A DNA stretch of 7,563 nt, taken from the NCBI GenBank assembly GCA_005879255.1, contig VBKY01000355.1, positions 6,668 through 14,230 of the forward strand. Direction: 5' to 3'. The DNA comes from Deltaproteobacteria bacterium. Lineage in GTDB: Bacteria; Desulfobacterota_B; Binatia; UBA9968. How positions within the stretch are numbered: position 1 is the first letter of the stretch; each line of letters begins with the position of its first letter. Of the stretch, positions 5,225 to 7,563 are shown piece after piece. The notes beneath the pieces are model-generated. The model was not told where the DNA came from, made no database searches, and was given only the letters and a program-made list of their open reading frames with translations. A program made the position numbers and the translations under genes.

Positions 5225-5299
5225 TCAGAGAACTTTTTCAAAAGCACAGTTGCCGTACGGAACAATGTAATGAGGATTGGCAGGAATTGTGATTCTCGG
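5225..5299 (-). pseudogene. N-terminal remnant of a REP-associated (Y1/IS200-like) transposase in copy A
   Basis: The minus strand reads PRITIPANPHYIVPYGN then CAFEKVL and a TGA that falls inside the terminal repeat. The pattern P-R-I/V-x-I-P-x-x-P-H-(H/Y)-(V/I)-x-x-x-G-N is the characteristic N-terminus of TnpA-REP/RAYT-type single-strand transposases, which usually run to 150-300 residues. The catalytic HUH histidines and the tyrosine, which lie further on, are absent. No start codon survives (upstream reads GISRGTSP). It is a fossil, not a gene, but identifies the parent element. Confidence 0.65.
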
Positions 5300-5384
5300 C
5301 GGGGAGGTGCCGCGCGAGATCCCAGTGTGAACAAGTGTTGGTAGAATCCACCGCCGGATAATACCTCGTCCAAAAAAAAGTTCT

Positions 5385-5418
5385 CTGACCCCAATATTTC
5401 ACTGACCCCAATATTTCA
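5385..5418 (+). repeat. Perfect 17-bp tandem duplication at the right end of copy A
   Basis: CTGACCCCAATATTTCA occurs twice head to tail (5385-5401 and 5402-5418). Copy B has a single version. The unit spans the element's end and the adjoining AT-rich flank, suggesting slippage or a second end-joining event at the element tip. Confidence 0.9.
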
Positions 5419-5422
5419 CGGC

Positions 5423-5542
5423 ATGGATCTCGACTACAAGAATTGGAGGGATCAAACCAAATTGGCTGGCTGGGCTTGGTCAAACGGAAAGACTTATAAA
5501 AATGATTGGACGTGCTGGTCTAAGCTAGTCAAAAAGATTTAA
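5423..5542 (+). CDS. Tryptophan-rich 39-residue ORF, possibly 5'-truncated
   Basis: ATG 5423 to TAA 5542 gives MDLDYKNWRDQTK then LAGWAWSNGKTYKNDWTCWS and KLVKKI. Five tryptophans in 39 residues and a coherent basic/aromatic pattern are not what a random frame gives. The start lies 4 bases beyond the duplicated end of copy A, with no convincing Shine-Dalgarno. The frame stays open upstream into the element to a TAG at 5342-5344. That fits the 3' end of a longer gene cut by the insertion, or a small gene restarted from the element edge. An inverted repeat (GCCGGAAG 5546-5553 with TTTCCGGC 5562-5569) follows the stop by 3 bases. Family unknown. Confidence 0.35.
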   Translation: MDLDYKNWRDQTKLAGWAWSNGKTYKNDWTCWSKLVKKI

Positions 5543-5613
5543 TACGCCGGAAGCTAACACTTTTCCGGCTCTGGACGCCAAGTGAGACTCGGTGCTCCGG
5601 TTAATTATCTAAG

Positions 5614-5639
5614 GCAAAGCTCCCGAAAGGGGGCTTTGC
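5614..5639. terminator. 11-bp hairpin with GAAA loop at the 3' end of the minus-strand membrane gene
   Basis: GCAAAGCTCCC (5614-5624) pairs with GGGGGCTTTGC (5629-5639), one G-U, around GAAA. It sits 4 bases beyond the stop of the minus-strand gene at 5643 and after the plus-strand small ORF, so it may end both transcripts. On the plus strand TATTT follows, a weak T-tract. Confidence 0.6.
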
Positions 5640-5642
5640 TAT

Positions 5643-6131
5643 TTAGTCCTTTCGATGGATTTCACGTGCTAATGATTTTTCACTCACTTCTCTGTCGCAA
5701 TCAGGCGTAGAGCATTTGTAAGCGTTTCCTCCGTATTGGTCAGGTCCAGCAAAAAGACGATATGTGTTTGACTTTTTGCATCGTGGGCACTCGTAAACCC
5801 AAATATCTTCGTCCGTTAATGCCATTGCAGATAACTCCTTTTCTGAAAACCAGTCCTCTGTCGCATCCATTGCACGAGCGCCAATTTCTTTTCCAATCCA
5901 CACGGTCACAAACATTACACAGCCACTAACAAGAACGGTCGATATGTCATTTAAACTTAATGATGATATTGGCCTTTGCCAGATTTCGTTAACTGCGTCC
6001 CACTTTCCAAAGAAGTTAAGAACCACATATCCGATACCAAAACCGACAGCCATCGGAGCGAACATAGCGATGGCCATGCAGGGAAACGCTATCTTTTGTA
6101 ACAGAGTCGTTTTTTCGGTTTCAAATTCCAT
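5643..6131 (-). CDS. Two-helix membrane protein with C-terminal zinc ribbon
   Basis: From ATG 6131 the product has 162 residues. A TTG at 6176 would add 15 residues (CVIFVGNETRYSRS) but is less likely. Helix 1 covers about residues 12-41 (IAFPCMAIAMFAPMAVGFGI...) and helix 2 about 62-80 (DISTVLVSGCVMFVTVWIG). A polar linker then leads to a ribbon with Cys115-x2-Cys118 (YECPRCKKSN) and Cys140-x4-Cys145 (YKCSTPDCDRE), which probably binds one zinc ion. With both helices spanning, the short N-terminus and the ribbon lie on the same side, likely the cytoplasm. No Shine-Dalgarno is evident at 6131. The gene lies between the two copies of the miniature element and is AT-richer by eye than the left flank, consistent with foreign origin. 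Function unknown; such proteins can act as membrane-tethered regulators or accessory factors. Confidence 0.7.
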   Translation of the reverse strand: MEFETEKTTLLQKIAFPCMAIAMFAPMAVGFGIGYVVLNFFGKWDAVNEIWQRPISSLSLNDISTVLVSGCVMFVTVWIGKEIGARAMDATEDWFSEKELSAMALTDEDIWVYECPRCKKSNTYRLFAGPDQYGGNAYKCSTPDCDREVSEKSLAREIHRKD

Positions 6132-6237
6132 AGATCTTGAGTAACGTGTTTCGTTGCCGACAAATATAACACACAACCCGCACTATAACCATTTTACGTC
6201 GCCACGACTTGCCGCATGACATACCTGATATCACAAA

Positions 6238-6429
6238 TCAGATTAATCCCCATTTTTTTTCCAATTCAGAGAGTTCTTGGATTAAATTTTTGCGAATAGT
6301 TTGTTCGCCACCTAAAATATTATTCTGCTCAATGTTATGGACCAGCTCCGGAGACAGGTGAGACCGAATACCTGCGTACGCGTGGTCCTCTCGAATTTCT
6401 TTCCTGGAAAGTACTCCCCCACCTAGCAT
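6238..6429 (-). CDS. Small helical protein of unknown function next to copy B
   Basis: From ATG 6429 the product has 63 residues: MLGGGVLSRKEIREDHAYAG, then IRSHLSPELVHNIEQNN and a charged C-terminal helix NLIQELSELEKKWGLI that could form a coiled coil. The start codon is only 10 bases from the left end of copy B and has no clear ribosome-binding site. The frame continues open into the element to a stop in the terminal repeat (6451-6453), so the original N-terminus may have been cut off by the insertion. It is separated by 106 bases from the downstream membrane-protein gene on the same strand. Family not recognised. Confidence 0.45.
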   Translation of the reverse strand: MLGGGVLSRKEIREDHAYAGIRSHLSPELVHNIEQNNILGGEQTIRKNLIQELSELEKKWGLI

Positions 6430-6438
6430 CAACCCGGT

Positions 6439-6614
6439 GGGAAAACGGGGTCAGAGAACTTTTTCAAATGCACAGTTGCCGTACGGAACAATGTAATGAG
6501 GATTGGCAAGAATTGTAATTCTCGGCGGGGAGGTGCCGCGCGAGATCCCAGTGTGAACAAGTGTTGGTAGAATCCATCGTCCAAAAAAAAGGTTCTCTCA
6601 CCCCAATATTTCCC
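6439..6614. mobile_element. Miniature inverted-repeat element, copy B (core 6447-6604)
   Basis: It lies in the same orientation as copy A and is nearly identical over about 150 bases. The left end GGGGTCAGAGAAC (6447-6459) is the same; the right end GTTCTCTCACCCC (6592-6604) has one mismatch to a perfect inverted repeat. Relative to copy A it lacks 15 bases in the right third and has one extra G before the right repeat. Outer sequences GGGAAAAC and AATATTTCCC suggest the full inverted repeat extends to GGGAAA at both tips. The two copies are about 1.04 kb apart and could recombine to delete the segment between them. Confidence 0.75.
6451..6525 (-). pseudogene. N-terminal remnant of a REP-associated (Y1/IS200-like) transposase in copy B
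   Basis: It is the same 24-codon remnant as in copy A, PRITILANPHYIVPYGN then CAFEKVL and TGA. Against copy A there are three codon changes in this stretch: two synonymous (ATC/ATT, GCT/GCA) and one Pro-to-Leu. The shared truncation point shows that the deletion predates the copying of the two elements. Confidence 0.6.
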
Positions 6615-6809
6615 GATGAGAAAAACTGTGACGTCCTGCGTGAAGGATCACCAATTCTTCGAGGAGCACAAAACCGAATATCACGACTGGAAAATGAAAC
6701 GGATGGGAGAGCAGCCTTTCAATCTCTTAATGGTCAGAGCGCATACGCCAGGCAGCGCGATGACACTCCGATTCTTATGTGGCTCAAACAAGAAATGAAA
6801 AAGCAATGA
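6561..6809 (+). CDS. Hypothetical small protein, apparently 5'-truncated by copy B
   Basis: The frame is open from inside the element (last stop 6516-6518; GTG at 6561 is the first plausible start) and leaves it at 6614. Beyond the element it reads DEKNCDVLREGSPILRGAQN, RISRLENETDGRAAFQSLNG and ends PILMWLKQEMKKQ. Its TGA overlaps the ATG of the next gene (ATGA, 6806-6809), good evidence that this frame is translated. The only in-frame ATGs outside the element are close to the C-terminus, so the native start was most likely removed by the insertion, or translation now starts within the element. The arginine/glutamate-rich middle suggests a helical, possibly nucleic-acid-associated protein. 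Family unknown. Confidence 0.45.
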   Translation: MLVESIVQKKGSLTPIFPDEKNCDVLREGSPILRGAQNRISRLENETDGRAAFQSLNGQSAYARQRDDTPILMWLKQEMKKQ

Positions 6810-6943
6810 CCAAAAGACGCTTGGAACGATTGTTAGCCCGCCACCCATTAAATGATCGTCTTAGGCGACAGTATGCGCGCCTCGTTTTTAAAGAGCTGCA
6901 TAAACAAAACAGAGAATTACTGGACACTCGCTCCCAGAAGTAG
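6806..6943 (+). CDS. Very small basic protein, translationally coupled
   Basis: The 45-residue product MTKRRLERLLARHPLNDRL then RRQYARLVFKELHKQNRELL is strongly basic and predicted helical throughout (Arg and Lys make up a third of the first 25 residues). It starts within the stop of the preceding frame, so coupling rather than a strong Shine-Dalgarno sets its start. Together with its neighbours it forms a compact plus-strand set of tiny genes. It could bind nucleic acid or a protein partner; no family recognised. Confidence 0.45.
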   Translation: MTKRRLERLLARHPLNDRLRRQYARLVFKELHKQNRELLDTRSQK

Positions 6944-6979
6944 TATTGCTCTCAGTTCCGGAAGGTAGGAAAAACACGA

Positions 6980-7129
6980 ATGTTTCACAAACATATTTGT
7001 TTTCTATGCCGTCGGGCCTACGAAGAGGTAGAATCCGGCGAGTGCCAGTACATTCATGATCATCCGTGGGGGAAATGCCCTCAGTGCGAAGACAACTTCG
7101 CCGTTACGAAGCCAATCATTTCATTATGA
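6980..7129 (+). CDS. Small zinc-finger/ribbon protein
   Basis: The 49-residue product starts 9 bases after an AGGA motif (GGTAGGAAAAACACGA then ATG). It reads MFHKHICFLCRRAYEEVESG, ECQYIHDHPWGKCPQCEDNF, AVTKPIISL. Two Cys-x2-Cys knuckles (Cys7/Cys10 and Cys33/Cys36) separated by 22 residues make a compact zinc ribbon; a central His-rich turn (IHDHPW) sits between. The architecture is a stand-alone four-cysteine ribbon, as seen in many phage, plasmid and regulatory small proteins. It lies 36 bases after the previous gene on the same strand and may be co-transcribed with it. Function unknown. Confidence 0.6.
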   Translation: MFHKHICFLCRRAYEEVESGECQYIHDHPWGKCPQCEDNFAVTKPIISL

Positions 7130-7276
7130 CTGTCCGCTTCTTTCGTCGTAATCTTGAACCAACGATTGCCTAACGCGCCGCGCCTGCTACTTCGCCTGAT
7201 TCTGCTTTTACGATTCTTGCTTTGTCGCGTAGCTTCTCAGATTCTTCGCAAAGTTCCTTGCTCGGGGATTCCGCGC

Positions 7277-7563
7277 TCAGGTTTTCATAACGGTGGCCAG
7301 GTGTCCAAAATCATTTGCAACGACATCCCAGTCCTCTTCAGGCTCGAGGTCTGAGGTTTGACCTGGGCCATTCTCCAGCGGTCGCGGGACAAAGGCCGTG
7401 CGCATCCCGTGCGAGCGGGCTGCCCGCAAGTCGTAGTTATGGGCCGCCACGATCATGATCTCTTCAGGTTCCCAGCCCAGCAACGCGATGGCGCCGCGAT
7501 AGACTTCCGGGTCGGGCTTGTAATGGCGGAAGATCTCAGCACAGAGGATACAGTCCCAGGGGA
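7277..7563 (-). CDS. Type II haloacid dehalogenase (HAD superfamily), C-terminal fragment
   Basis: The frame enters from the right edge, so only the last ~94 residues are seen. Motif III is in FRHYKPDPEVYRGA (catalytic lysine in KPDP). Motif IV is in IVAAHNYDLRAARSHG, where the aspartate would help hold the metal or position the nucleophile loop. These are followed by the family's 'MRTAFVPRP' strand and a C-terminus ending VMKT. In the family these enzymes hydrolyse 2-haloacids to 2-hydroxyacids using an N-terminal aspartate (motif I, outside the window). Family members have about 220-250 residues. The gene is normal in composition and resumes ordinary chromosomal sequence. The substrate could differ, since the subfamily is broad. 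The 7130-7276 gap holds nothing confident. Confidence 0.85.
   Translation of the reverse strand, partial: PWDCILCAEIFRHYKPDPEVYRGAIALLGWEPEEIMIVAAHNYDLRAARSHGMRTAFVPRPLENGPGQTSDLEPEEDWDVVANDFGHLATVMKT

Larger units (their letters stand above)
5213..5418. mobile_element. Miniature inverted-repeat element, copy A (core 5221-5392)
   Basis: The left end GGGGTCAGAGAAC (5221-5233) is exactly repeated in inverted form as GTTCTCTGACCCC (5380-5392), enclosing 146 bases. Outside the core, GGGAAAAC on the left and AATATTTCAC on the right also recur in copy B, so the element probably includes them. The interior encodes a transposase N-terminal remnant on the minus strand. Compared with copy B it has 15 extra bases (5351-5365) and a few substitutions. 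Its right end carries a perfect 17-bp tandem duplication (5385-5401 and 5402-5418). No target-site duplication is seen, consistent with Y1-type transposition, which makes none. It is too short to encode an enzyme, so it would move only in trans. Confidence 0.75.

Noticed and set aside
5161..5483. Minus-strand frames of 77-81 residues spanning copy A
   Set aside because: They run in frames other than the transposase remnant and simply cross the repeat element; no domain.
5213..6614. CRISPR-like direct repeats
   Set aside because: Only two copies about 1 kb apart, each with inverted ends and a transposase remnant; not a spacer array.
7170..7315. Minus-strand open stretch after the dehalogenase stop (SKELCEESEKLRDKARIV...) and the plus-strand frame opposite it (7154-7354)
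   Set aside because: The minus frame looks helical and charged but has no ATG, GTG or TTG start; the plus frame is its antisense, Leu/Arg-rich, and overlaps the dehalogenase gene.

Overview
The window looks like a piece of a bacterial chromosome from a Gram-negative, probably uncultivated soil or sediment lineage. The 3' end of an mlaC-type outer-membrane lipid-transport gene implies two membranes. Solute-binding proteins of the TAXI and PhnD types together with a type II haloacid dehalogenase are a common mix in Deltaproteobacteria, Binatota and Rokubacteria-like genomes. That lineage guess is inference only.

Layout. (1) 1-3126 is ordinary, moderately GC-rich chromosome: the mlaC C-terminus on +, convergent with three minus-strand genes. 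These are a TAXI-family solute-binding protein with no signal peptide, an exported PhnD-like phosphate/phosphonate-type binding protein, and a stand-alone response-regulator receiver domain. The first two appear to have separate promoters of similar architecture. (2) 3215-3561 holds a structured RNA region ending in a very strong hairpin, followed within a few bases by two tandem tRNA-Gln genes (anticodons CTG and TTG). (3) 3562-7130 reads as accessory DNA: very small genes, some overlapping or apparently frameshifted, several with small zinc-ribbon-like cysteine motifs, and lower GC by eye. (4) From 7277 to the window end ordinary metabolism resumes, with the C-terminal part of a haloacid dehalogenase on the minus strand.

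The clearest mobile-DNA signal is a pair of direct repeats, about 5213-5418 and 6439-6614. Each is a roughly 160-175 bp miniature element with inverted ends (GGGGTCAGAGAAC at the left, its complement at the right). Each still encodes, on the minus strand, the first ~24 residues of a REP-associated/IS200-like tyrosine transposase, so they look like internally deleted non-autonomous derivatives. They bracket about 1 kb carrying a two-helix membrane protein with a C-terminal zinc ribbon and another small minus-strand gene. Reading frames that run out of the right end of each copy look 5'-truncated, as if genes were interrupted.

How the parts work together: no single pathway is evident. The best lead for something new is the RNA region before the tRNA-Gln pair, where one sequence can form two mutually exclusive hairpins just ahead of a terminator-like stem. 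The tRNA-adjacent position and the run of tiny genes suggest an integrated or decayed genomic island, but no integrase, attachment-site duplication or recognisable phage structural gene is visible.
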